Assembly: GCA_037074705.1 (NCBI GenBank)
Contig: CM073593.1
Coordinates: 60,925,501 to 60,989,500, forward strand
DNA from: Zhengitettix transpicula
Taxonomy: Eukaryota > Arthropoda > Insecta > Orthoptera > Tetrigidae
Length of the DNA: 64,000 nucleotides
Direction of reading: 5' to 3'
Of this stretch, positions 26,986 to 37,090 are shown piece after piece. Within the stretch, counting starts at the first letter, position 1. The number at the start of each line of letters is the position of its first letter. Under the pieces are notes generated by a model. That model did no database searches. It was given only the letters and a program-made list of their open reading frames with translations, and was not told the DNA's origin. Position numbers and translations under genes: made by a program.

Positions 26986-27220
26986 TAATTCAGTTTTTGG
27001 ACCAATATGGGACAACATTTTATTTATTTACGACGTTTGGGTACGTGTTTGTACGTTCATCAGGTAATTCCTGCTGAGAAATTGTACAAAATAAAGTTGT
27101 ATTTAACTTTATTTTGTACAATTTCTCAGCAGAAAAGACCTGATGAAGGTACAAACACATACCGAAACGTTGTCGTAAAAAAATAATATATTGTCTGATA
27201 TTGGTCCAAACACTGCATTA
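26986..27220. repeat. 235-bp near-perfect palindrome with hammerhead-like motif in each arm
   Basis: The left arm ends at 27098 and the right arm begins at 27105; the 6-nt spacer is gtattt. The arms pair almost completely over about 110 bp, from the outer 'gtttggaccaatat' to the central 'attgtacaaaataaag'. Each arm carries CTGATGA with a stem-loop and then RAAACG. The structure is that of two head-to-head copies of one short terminal repeat with no coding sequence. A Penelope-like origin is inferred from the shared box rule with the GIY-YIG elements nearby. Confidence 0.9.
27140..27177 (+). ncRNA. Hammerhead-ribozyme-like motif
   Basis: Order of parts: CTGATGA (27140-27146), A, helix II GGTA (27148-27151) with an 8-nt loop and TACC (27160-27163), GAAA (27164-27167), and a short helix III CG-TTGT-CG with the A-T closing pair. 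T27176 sits at position 16.1 and A27177 at the cleavage-site position 17. All invariant core bases are present. Helix I pairing next to the core is poor: the bases after 27177 are A-rich and do not pair with the sequence before 27140. It may therefore be inactive alone, or act only as a dimer. The partner arm (27057-27063 on minus) has CAAA instead of GAAA. Confidence 0.5.
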
Positions 27221-28186
27221 TTTTTAATATAAACATTGAGCAGTTGATTACTAATTAAAATTTTAAGAACGAGTTAATTAATGTCGGAGTAAAGGCACTG
27301 TGTCATGCGATTTGCAATCACAATTTTAATTATTTAATTTGAATTTAGTTCGCGTATAAAAATGTCTGTGATGTGAACCTCCTTGAGAATTATAACTTTG
27401 TTACGAATGCGTACTTTTAGTAGTAGAAGTATTGTCTCTGCTGTGTTGTTGTGTTATAGTGAGAATAAAATTTTCTTTTAAAATAAATTTATTACGTTCA
27501 TATGGTTGTGGATGGTTCGAAAGAAAAAGTTGATGATTACTGACATACTTCGATAAACTATGTGCGTACTACGAAACATTACAGCACTATTTAGAATTAC
27601 TGTAATCCTGGAGTTTTACGGGGCGGAAAATAGCGATACGAATTGCAAATGAAGTTTGCAGCACTTCGAAATGCTGTAGGCAGTTGAGTGCATTAGCCAG
27701 ATCAGCGAGGTGGCATGTGCGTTGCGTCTCGCCCTGTGGTGTATTAAGTTGGGGAACAGTGGCATTCCTGCTCCGCCCCTCGCTGGGTTAGCTCTAAAAC
27801 ATTGCGTCGAGATGGCGGATGTCGTGCTCGACGAGGTGTAACCAACAAATCATGGAAATCGTTCCAAATGATTGCAAATAATAAAATATTTCTAGTCCGA
27901 CACTACATTTTCATGCGAAAAAACTTCATGTCTTTTTTTTTTCGGGAGAGGCCGATGAAGGGAGTTCTCGACTGTCTTAGAAGCTTCCCACATTTCGTAC
28001 TTTAATGCAACAAACCTATTAAATATATTATAAAATAGATGGATTTCTCACTAAAACTCCACGATGCGTACAATATGTTTTAATTAGATAAGAACAATTC
28101 ATTCCGTCAACATATAAGACCGATACGTCAAAAAAGTACTCCATTCCCAAAAAAAAGTTAAAAATTCAAATTTAAATTAAACTATA
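27221..28186. other. AT-rich DNA with a GC-richer island at about 27600-27830
   Basis: The island 27600-27830 is unique in the window and moderately CpG-rich. No gene was recognised. Confidence 0.5.
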
Positions 28187-28210
28187 GAAAAATATATCAA
28201 ACGATTACTT

Positions 28211-28432
28211 TCATGAATAAGAAAGATAGTCAATACAAACAAAAAAAGGTAATATTAATACCACACAACGTTTCTCGGATCCTTGTTCGTTTCGTCAGGT
28301 GCTAAGAAGAGCCTAGAGAAACACAACTACACTGGTCAATTGACAATATTCAAAAGCGACTAAAAGGTAACGACAATGGGAGAGGCGAAAGGTTTGCATA
28401 ACAATAAGGGAGCAAAGACAATGGGAAAACAG
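28211..28432 (-). repeat. PLE terminal repeat, left inverted arm
   Basis: Element sense is the minus strand. The arm pairs with 28909-29125 as an inverted repeat of about 220 bp with moderate divergence. It contains CTGACGA-N17-GAAACG on the minus strand and the conserved 'gttcgtttcgtcagg' and 'gaagagcctagagaaacac' blocks. The same repeat recurs at 36040-36225, 36235-36485 and 55320-55442. A flanking 'aaaaatatatc' block just outside (28187) is also present at 36218. Confidence 0.85.
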
Positions 28433-28908
28433 TAGGTTTAGCGTAATAATAAGGGATCATAGCAATTATTGAGTTTAATAGTGTCTGTACATTAATATCT
28501 GTGATGTTTGATTTAATGTGAAGCATCTCTGAAATGAGTGTGGAATTGTACTGGTTTCAATGTCTAAAATCTTTACATTTTGCCAATCAAATGTATGTTT
28601 AGAGCTGTTTATATGTTTGGATACTACAGATTGTTTATCAATGGGAAGTTTGTTAGATATATGTTCTTTGATACGTGTATTAAGGGAACGTTTAGTTTGC
28701 TCTGTGTAGCAGGAATTACAATTACAGCAAAAGATTTTGTAAACAACACAATGTTTGCTGTAGGTGTAAAGTGGGTCCTCGTGGCTTTTAATCAAGAATA
28801 ACAGGGTATTAATGGATCTGTAAATGATGGATATTTGATATTCTTTGAATATTTGGACAAATTTGTGATGTAGAAATTTGTAATCAGGGAGTACGAGAAA
28901 AAATTTCT
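28433..28908 (-). pseudogene. 5'-truncated Penelope-like retroelement, GIY-YIG endonuclease part
   Basis: The minus-strand reading (frame of 28475-29056) contains a GIY-YIG-type nuclease segment of the EN+ Penelope-like elements. It shows CVVYKIFC (positions 103-110 of that frame), a Cys-rich CNCNSCYTEQT stretch where Y117-T118 stands for the YIG half, RIKEH with the catalytic-type Arg at 128, and the downstream SKHTFDWQNVKILDIE signature. Just before the nuclease is the linker that follows the reverse transcriptase; the RT itself is missing. After ILDIE the family continuation (SEMLHIK…) is found in another frame, so a frameshift lies near 28540. The ATG at 29056 falls in the inverted terminal repeat and is not a genuine start. 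In function this domain nicks target DNA for retrotransposition; this copy is dead. Confidence 0.85.
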
Positions 28909-29125
28909 TCTGTTTTCCCAATTGCGTTGCTCCCTTATTGTTACGCCAACCCTTCGGCTCACCCATTGTTACATTTTCGTCGCTTTTGAGTGTTGTCAAC
29001 TGACCAGTGAAGTTGTGTTTCTCTAGGCTCTTCTTAGCACCTGACGAAACGAACAAGGATCCCAGAAACGTTGTGTGCTATTTATATTACCCTTTTTTGT
29101 CTGTATTGGCTATCTTGCTTGTTCA
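28909..29125 (+). repeat. PLE terminal repeat, right inverted arm
   Basis: Inverted partner of 28211-28432, joined directly to the 5'-truncated coding part. On the plus strand it has CTGACGA, 17 nt, then GAAACG at about 29041-29070. A terminal repeat in inverted orientation on the truncated side is a structure known for Penelope elements. Confidence 0.85.
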
Positions 29126-32100
29126 TTATTCTCAATCAGACGTAATTTTTGTCATTTTAACGATTACATTCAATTTAAAAACAATTTTATCAAATTCAGA
29201 TATTTATTTCATAACTTTTTTTAATAGCAATTTAATTTCGCTAATTTATCAAATAACTGACTTTAAATAATTATCAATATTTTTGGTCTTGTTTCATGTC
29301 GCATTCAGGACTAGGTTATTAACGACAGTTACTAAGAATACAGTTACATAATATAAGTGCAAGTAGAGGTTACATTTTTTATGGATTTATAATTTCGGCG
29401 TAGTAGATTCATTCATGTATTTGATGATTCTTTGTTGGTATGCTGAGGAGTTGGCAATCGAGATGAGGGTATGTTATTCCTTATATATTTGATGAAGGAC
29501 TCAATTATGTTGCGCAATGGGGTGGAGGGATGAGACTATTCGTAATTATGTGGAGTTCAATACCGAATCCATTGTAGGCGTAGCTTGCTTTGAGCTAGCT
29601 TCCCTTTGTCGTTGAGGGTGTTGGAATGGTTCCTGGGGGCTGGACAGCCAGTTATTAACATTATTATGACATATTGTTAGTCTTTGTAAGAGACGCACAT
29701 AATATTTTATATTTTATCGTGGCGTTCACAATTTTGTTTGTATCTAGTTAAACATTAAATAACAAATATATTAAGAAAACTTTATTTTGGGTAACTAGTA
29801 GCAGTCAGGTAAAAATCAGCACCAAAACGTGTATTTTATTAAAAACATTTTTGTCGTTTAACTTTCGTTCTCTAAATCGTCACTTGGTCAAGAAAAATTC
29901 TAAATATTTTATATACGGTCAACTAAATAATTTTAAAACCACATACTTGGTTTTATTCTCACCGTCTAGCCTGATAAGACTAAAATCCATAAATCATTAT
30001 CTGAAGAAATCTTAATTTGGTACCGTAACTGACCATTATTCTTAAAATATTGTTATAATCATTACAGAATTTCTGTCAGAAGTATATAATAAGATATATT
30101 CCTGTGAGATTATTATCTATAGAAATTATTTAAAATTAAATGTTATAACTATCAGTTTAAATAATCTAAGAGAAGATTCGTGGCTAAAAATTATTTTTTA
30201 ACAATTGTGACAACGTACAATTATTTAATTTGCTTCAAGAAACTGGAAATCATGTTCTTAAAAAATAAGAAATTGCGCCGTTCAGAATGTCTATTAGGAA
30301 CGCTGTCTATACCTTAAATATTTAATAAGATCCGGTTGTTAGTTAGAAACGTTATAAAACAAATGTCTTTGATAAACAGAATATTTTCAGTCTAATTCAG
30401 CCGGTTGTGAATAAAAATTAAATTTTTTATTGGACCATAAATATAAATTAAAACAAAATATTAATATTTTTTATATCTACATAACTCATTATATCCTGAA
30501 GATGAGTCGCAGTGACGTCAAAAATAAAATAAGGTTCAATTTCATAAAAATGTACAATAGGTTACTTTTAAATAATCGTATATTAATTATGAACGGACAT
30601 AAAATGAATTTCTAGCAACCCTGCCTTTGAAATCGTGGGTTTAACGGGCAGATAAAATCTTAATGAATAAGACGTAGAGTTAATTTAAAATTGCAAGGTC
30701 TTTATCGGAAAAATAAGTGAGAGGTCGTTTCCTGAGTAAAATCAAAAACAAAGAAACGGCTTACTGGAGACAATGAAAAAAAACTTGCGAATACTGAACT
30801 ATGGGCACAACAAAAACCCAATGTCCTCTTTTTTAATTAAAATTCAAGCAGGAAGCATCTCGGCAGTCGCATAGAGATTACAGGTAGCAGATATAATTGT
30901 GTGCGTAGTGGAATGCGCAGATGAGTTCCGTGTGAGGCTCAGCCTCATGAATATGCACAAATACACGAGTTCCCCTCCTTATTGGAGCCGATGGTGGCCT
31001 TCCTTCCTTCCTGGGAAATTTAGGCGACAGATACAGTACACGATAGCGCGTGTTTGTGGCAAGGGGCCAGCGGGCTCTCTCACTACATACACTCGCACCT
31101 TGCCGTGGAACACGTAATGTTGAATTTAATTCTACTAGAATCATCACTCTAATGAGAAAATAACCCTTTTAACTTAAGAGTATATAATCTTAAATGCATT
31201 TAAATAAAACACAATGTACCCGTCAGGATAATGAACTTCAAGGTGGCCCAGAATTGTGAAGGAGAATTTCATATGCACCTTCCAAAAATTGAAAATCTGC
31301 ATTTAACAAGACCAAAACTGATCAAATGTATGTGGGCCAAACACCGAAGTCGGGTATTACTAAAAAGTATCATTTAAATCTCTAAATATAAAAATGTTTT
31401 GAATAACTATTCGTAGTATATACGAATTAATTTTGATAAACCGAAACAGTAGATTCGTTAAACTTTTAGTACATAATAAATTAACGGAATTCTTACAATT
31501 TAAATTACTCTACTATTTGAAAATTTATGAAACAAAGGAATTTTATTATTTTCTTTCCTGAAATCAATAAATTAATAACGTAAATATATTTATAATTCAT
31601 CAGGATATTATACATATATATTGTAGTAATTAAGAGGAAATAATTCATTAATAAACAAAGATTTGGACTCGCGTTGTTAGCGGCATAAAACACACAAGAA
31701 TGTGGCAATAATGCAATATTTGTGGGTATTGCAGATGTTGGTTCGCTAGACGCGCAGAGCAGAGTCTGTGGGGAGCCGAGCTCCAGTAAAGTTTTCGTGG
31801 AAATATAGCAGTGGACAGACGAAAAGTATAAAATCCAAACAGTGTCTGGATACATGTAACAGCAGATAAAACAGAACATTTTTACAAGTAGCAGTCTGTG
31901 AGATAAATACGTAAAATTCAACGCTGAAAATTTAGTGTGTTAAGGCTAAATTACTATATTCTTGATTCATACCATTTCTTCCATTTTGGAAGCCCAGGTA
32001 ACTGCATCCAGCAGTTAACAATCCTCGGAACGAGTTAATAGGATTTCTTAAACGAACAGTGAACCAACTATTGCAAAAGTGTTGATTAGAGTCCGTGTAT

Positions 32101-32716
32101 AAAATGACCTATCTATAAAGTGCAATAAGTGTTTGTGTACGAACGAGACAATTTCCTTGAGTACAGGAAACAGTAAGGTAAAATTCCACAGAATTACTAT
32201 CAGTAAACTCATAAGTAAAGATATTATCGTCAGATTTCGAATTTCGTTCAGAATTTAAAAAAAATATTTTCTTTTTTGCATTGTAATAATCTATTGATGA
32301 ATTAAGTCCATGATAGATTGATTAAATAACAAATACTGCTTTATTAAAGGCCCATTAAACGACCCTGAGAAATAGTCATTTTATTGTAAAATATTAATTG
32401 ATCATGTAAATTAAAATTGATTTGCCAAAATAACTTTTGTAAATTATTATTGTTTGCAATTAATAAATGTTAATTGTTTGTTTTAATTGATTTTGAATTC
32501 TTTATTGGACGTAAAATACTACAAATTGACCTTCAACGATTAGCTTTCTTTGTGAAGTAAATTAATTTAATTGTTTTCAAAATACGAAATGCCTCAAATT
32601 AGCGCCGCAACGTGGCAAATTAATTAACTTTAATTATAAATTACTACAAATTGGCGGCTTAACGTGGAGCATTGCCTTTAATTTAACTGTCATTCATTTG
32701 TAATTTAAACGATTAC

Positions 32717-32718
<2 letters not shown>
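29126..32718. other. AT-rich DNA, nothing recognised
   Basis: Contains a unique GC-richer island at about 30850-31120 (frames of 72 codons plus and 89 codons minus, both unrecognised), another patch at about 31660-31810, and a G-rich patch at 29510-29650. The 138-codon minus-strand frame at 31505-31921 is hydrophobic and AT-driven at its C-terminal half and matches nothing I know. No transposon copies were found. Confidence 0.5.

Positions 32719-32759
<41 letters not shown>
32719..32759. repeat. (AT)n microsatellite
   Basis: About 19 AT units ending in atatgcatat. Confidence 0.95.
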
Positions 32760-32761
<2 letters not shown>

Positions 32762-33146
32762 TATTTAGTGAATTTGCACCCTGTTGAAGTAGTTACTTCT
32801 TCGCCACCGTCTGTATACTATGCTTGGTGAAAAAATATATTTTCTAAATAATGATTAGTCTGATAGATATTATCTTACGAGTTTTAATTAAATCGAATAA
32901 GGCAATTTGTAATTTGTGTGTTATTATTTATATGCCCCAAAGGAACGACATTTTAATAGTATTCCTATGAATGAAAGTAATATATTTTTAAGAACGGACT
33001 TTTGTAAATAATTTGTGCCTCCGTGTTTATATCACTATAACATATTATACCGTTTAATACTCCAGACTGACTTCAAAGATTACCATCATTAAAATAATTG
33101 TCCAATGTCTTCTCGGGCAGTCGACCAGATTGAATCGTCGATTTTC

Positions 33147-33220
33147 CACGACGTTTCGGTATCTGGCACTGTTATCTTCAGGTAGATATGGCAACAGTGC
33201 CAGCTGCCGAAACGTCATGG
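33147..33220. repeat. 74-bp palindrome with hammerhead-like boxes
   Basis: Arms at 33147-33176 and 33189-33220 pair with few mismatches around a 12-nt loop. On the minus strand the left arm carries CTGAAGA, 17 nt, GAAACGTCG. The right arm on the plus strand carries GAAACGTCA after a 'gccagctgcc' block. This fits the 17-nt rule of the other palindromes and PLE repeats, but the arm sequence differs, so it probably derives from a different PLE family. Confidence 0.75.
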
Positions 33221-36030
33221 AAACAATTACAGCATGAAAAACCACCGATCATTAAAAAAATTAACAGTGATTGGTGTTAATGTCGAAAATAGAAGAAGTG
33301 ATCAAAAATTCTCATTATTTACATTTTAAAATAGAAGAAGAGCTAGAAGTTAAAATCTCTTATCACTTATGCATATAATCCTATATCATTTAAAACAAAC
33401 TCGACCATGGTTACCTTATTTACGAGTTACTGAATTTTCAATGATGAAGTATTTTAATGGCTTATGTATGTAACAGAATACACCAAACTACATACATGGG
33501 GAAATTGATAAATATGGCGCGACAAAACGATACGTTTGTATTAACGTAGCCGTAAAAATGTCACGGGAATTCTACAAAGTTTTTTTGTTTTGTTTTATAA
33601 TTGTTGCTGCTCTTATGGATTAGTTGGCAGATATAAAGCTCGGTAGATACTTCCGCCCCTTTTAAAAGCATTTGGCGTTGCTCCAAATTTTAGTTTTACG
33701 TAAAATGGTAAGTTATGTCCCTGATACACATTAAATTTTGAGAGCAGTATGTGCTATGTGGAAAGCACTTTTCCTTTCTCTAATAAAATGCGAAAGTGTC
33801 AGTAAGCATATAACCTATGTTTACTATGAAATTTTACTAATTTCAAAAGTTGACAATGATTTATATAACTATTATCTATAAGTGTCAGACACGAAAGCTG
33901 GTCCAACCGTCTCTGTTGTCAAACTAAATTAAGTAGAGCCTCGGTCTCGCAATCCATCTGATTCCCTTCTTTATTACAGAAGAAAAATAAATGTTTTATT
34001 CTTAAAAACATGGAGGCTCTTTATTTATTTCTCTCAAATAAAATGGAAAAATAAAATATTCGAACCAATTAGTTTTTCAACATTGTGAAAATAATAAACG
34101 TGTTGATAAAGAAATCTATTTCTTTGTATTTTACTTAATTTATATTTTTGTACAAAATATGTAACAATTTATTAATATATTTAACTTGTGTCGAAACGTG
34201 CCTCTGATGTATAATTACCCAATTTTTATTTTTCATTAACCACCAGTCCAACGGTTATGAATATTTAAGTTTTCGCGGCATTACTTTCCGTAGTCTTCCT
34301 AAAACACTATTTTCTGGATATTTTCCTCGTTTCATGAATATTAATGAAACTATCAATTCTGTGTCAGCAACTCGTCTCATCACGTTAAGGGTAATTTGAA
34401 TTTTGTTTCCGTCAGCTTTAAAAGAGCGTGTTCTATGTTACGAGGAGGAAAAAAAATAATGTTCCGTGCTATGGCTTAATTATTTCACGTACGGTTCATA
34501 CAACTCTGTGAAACAACAGAAATAGACTTAGAGGTCGATTGGACGTGTATAAATAAATAATTACTTCATTTTGTAATTCTTGTATTACACACTAATAGGC
34601 GAAGTGAATTTTTTAGACAACAAATAAACAAATTAGAAATAATCCAAAATTACACAATTTATATTGAATATTATGCACTAAACTGTCAAAAATATATAAA
34701 TTTTTATTTTTCACATCGTTTTGACTTTTGAGGTCACTGGAGGATTTTTGTAAATATTAATCTCAAACGTTCTTCGAACCATTCCAATATCCTTCGGCTA
34801 TTAATGTAGAGATATAAAATCTAACGTTTAGAATGATACAGTATTTTAAAAAAATATACACCATAGACTACTTGTGAACAAACACACAAAAAAAATTATA
34901 ATGGCGACTTCTCCGGGAAGGATGAAATAATGATTTATTAATCATGTAATTCCAAATTTATTTCGTGTAGGACAAACGGACAAGAGTGGAAACTATTTCT
35001 TTGTGGAATAATGACAAAAGTTTCTGAAAAAATCAAAATATTTTAATAAATTTCGGTGTCAACGTAGGCATAATTATAAATCACATTTTCAATTCTGTAA
35101 GGAAGTATGATAAATACGATGTAACTTATCTCGCAAATATGCAGTTAAATCGTTAATGTCCATATAAAAAAGGACATCGCACCCATTCCGAATTATGAGC
35201 AGTGAATCCAACAAACAATTCCCAATTTATTCGACAGTCAAATATTTAATCAATAAAGTTAACTCACAAATCCCTGATACGGAGGCTTAACGGAATTCCG
35301 AATTCGCACAGCTGTCGTTCACAAATATTACGCCTCCTAGTGCCAGAAACTTCGTTCGAGGAGTATGTTATTAAATAAGCAGGGAAATTCAAAACCGGTG
35401 CCATAGAATATGAAAAAACAAATAGAAAGCCGGTAAAATTCATTTCGATATTAACGATTTCCACTCCTTAAAGAACAACAATAAACTGATTCTCAAGAAA
35501 CAAATTATTATCACATTAATTAGAACGAGCCATATTAAGTTAACTCATACTCACGTGTTTTAAATATTAGTCCCTGAAAAATTTGTGAATTAGTAAAACT
35601 TAACTCTGAATTAAAAACATATTAAAAAATTGCAAAAGTTTCTAAATACTAAACACATATTTTGGGAGAAAAATAGCTCAACAAAGTCACTGAATCACCA
35701 ATGTTCCAAACGAACATTATAAAATTCATTAAAGTAATAAATTATTACATTGACATTTAAAAATAAATTTAAATAAATTGCAATTATATAAATTTTATAA
35801 GTATTAAATTCATAGAAATATTATGTACAGTCACTAATCACCTACATGTTAATGCGAATCAAAATTTAAGAAACTCAGAATTTAGAGTATCAGCAGAGGT
35901 TCTATACAGTAGAACAATTAATTGGCTTACTTTGTTATAGGTAAAACTATTTTTAGATTATTCGTAACGTTCCAAATATTTTATTTTTAGTAAAATCTCG
36001 ATACAGAGCAGTCCGTGTACAGCGGCTTGC
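33221..36030. other. AT-rich DNA, nothing recognised
   Basis: No repeat-family member, microsatellite or coding signature identified. Confidence 0.55.
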
Positions 36031-36039
36031 CTACAAATT

Positions 36040-36225
36040 CATCGCGTAAAATAATATTTGAACAAGGAAGGTAGCCAATTCAGACAAATAAGTGTTAATA
36101 TAAATACCGCACAACGTTTCTGGGATCCTTGTTCCTTTCGTCAGGTGCGAAGAGGAACCTAGAGCGACACAACTGCAATTGTCAGATGACAAAACTCGAA
36201 AGCAACGAAAACGCAACAAAAATAT
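36040..36225 (-). repeat. PLE terminal repeat, outer tandem copy
   Basis: First of two directly repeated terminal repeats. It contains CTGACGA-N17-GAAACG on the minus strand with the ggatcc of the family intact. It is slightly diverged (gttcctttcg for gttcgtttcg). Its inner end runs into the 'aaaaatatatc' block that begins the next copy at 36218. Confidence 0.8.
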
Positions 36226-36485
36226 ATCTAACGATTAGATTCATGAATAAGAAAGATAGTCAATACAGACAAGAAAGGTAATATAAATACCACACAACGT
36301 TTGTGGGATCCTTGTTCGTTTCGTCAGGTGCTAAGAAGAGCCTAGAGAAACACAACTGCACTGGTCAATTGACAATATTCAAAAGCGACGAAAAGGTAAC
36401 GACAATGGCAGAGCCGAAGTGTTACCGTAACAATAATGGAGTAACGACAATGGAAAAATAGAAGGTTTAGCGTAAAAATAAGGGA
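36226..36485 (-). repeat. PLE terminal repeat, inner tandem copy
   Basis: Second direct copy, adjoining the coding remnant. It aligns along its length with 28211-28432. The GAAACG box has mutated to CAAACG in element sense (gtttgtggg on plus). Tandem direct terminal repeats are a described arrangement for Penelope-like elements. Confidence 0.82.
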
Positions 36486-37090
36486 TCATAGGAATCCTTG
36501 AGTTTAATAGTTTGTACATTAATAGCTGTGATTTTTATTTTAATGTGAAGCATCTCTGATAAGAGTCTGGAATTTTACCTGGTGTCAATGGCTAAAATTT
36601 TTGCATTTTGCCAATCAAATGTATGTTTAGAAATGATAATATGTTTGGATACTACAGATTATTTATCAATGGGAAGTTTATTAATAGATATATATTCTTT
36701 GATGCATGTATTAAGGGAACGTTTTGTTTGCCCTCTGTAGCAAGAATGGCAATTAAAGCAAGAGATTTTGTAAACAACACAATGTTTGCTATAGGTGTCA
36801 AGTGGGTCCTTGTGGTTTTTGACCAAGTATGAAAGGGTATTAGTGGATCAGTAAATGATGGATATTTGCTATTGTTTGAATATTTGGATAAATTTGAGAT
36901 GTAGACATTTTTTATAAGGGAGTGCGAGAAAAAATTTGGATTGAGTTGTTTGGGGACGATTGACAGTAGGATATTGGATTTCGTTCAATAAGCTGTTTAT
37001 CTGTTTAAGAATAAAATTTAAAGGGCACTCATTGGAGATTAAAATGTTTCGGTCAAACTTTATTTGATGGAACTTAGAGTTATAAAGTAA
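36486..37090 (-). pseudogene. Penelope-like retroelement remnant, RT-thumb linker plus GIY-YIG
   Basis: The minus strand, read from about 37090 downward, gives a linker with HQIKFDRNILIS, then LALPYKKCLHLKFIQIFKQ, then VVYKISCFNCHSCYRGQTKR (GIY-YIG start with better conserved RGQT than the 28-kb copy) and IKEYIS. The SEMLHIK-type continuation follows near 36560. In-frame stops occur (after IFKQ, and after PIDK), and small indels change frame. It extends further upstream than the 28-kb copy but still lacks most of the reverse transcriptase. The two copies are the same family and clearly diverged from each other. Confidence 0.82.

Noticed and set aside
28580..28801. 73-codon plus-strand frame (and its counterpart at 36608-36832, 74 codons) with very similar peptides
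   Set aside because: Both lie antisense to the GIY-YIG coding region. Their similarity reflects homology of the element copies, not a separate gene.
31505..31921. 138-codon minus-strand frame as a membrane protein
   Set aside because: The hydrophobicity comes from AT-rich codons (Ile, Phe, Tyr, Asn). There is no family resemblance and no splice or promoter support.
34170..34215. GAAACGTG near a CTGATG word as another hammerhead
   Set aside because: The CTGATG box lies downstream instead of 17 nt upstream of GAAACG, so the order is wrong.
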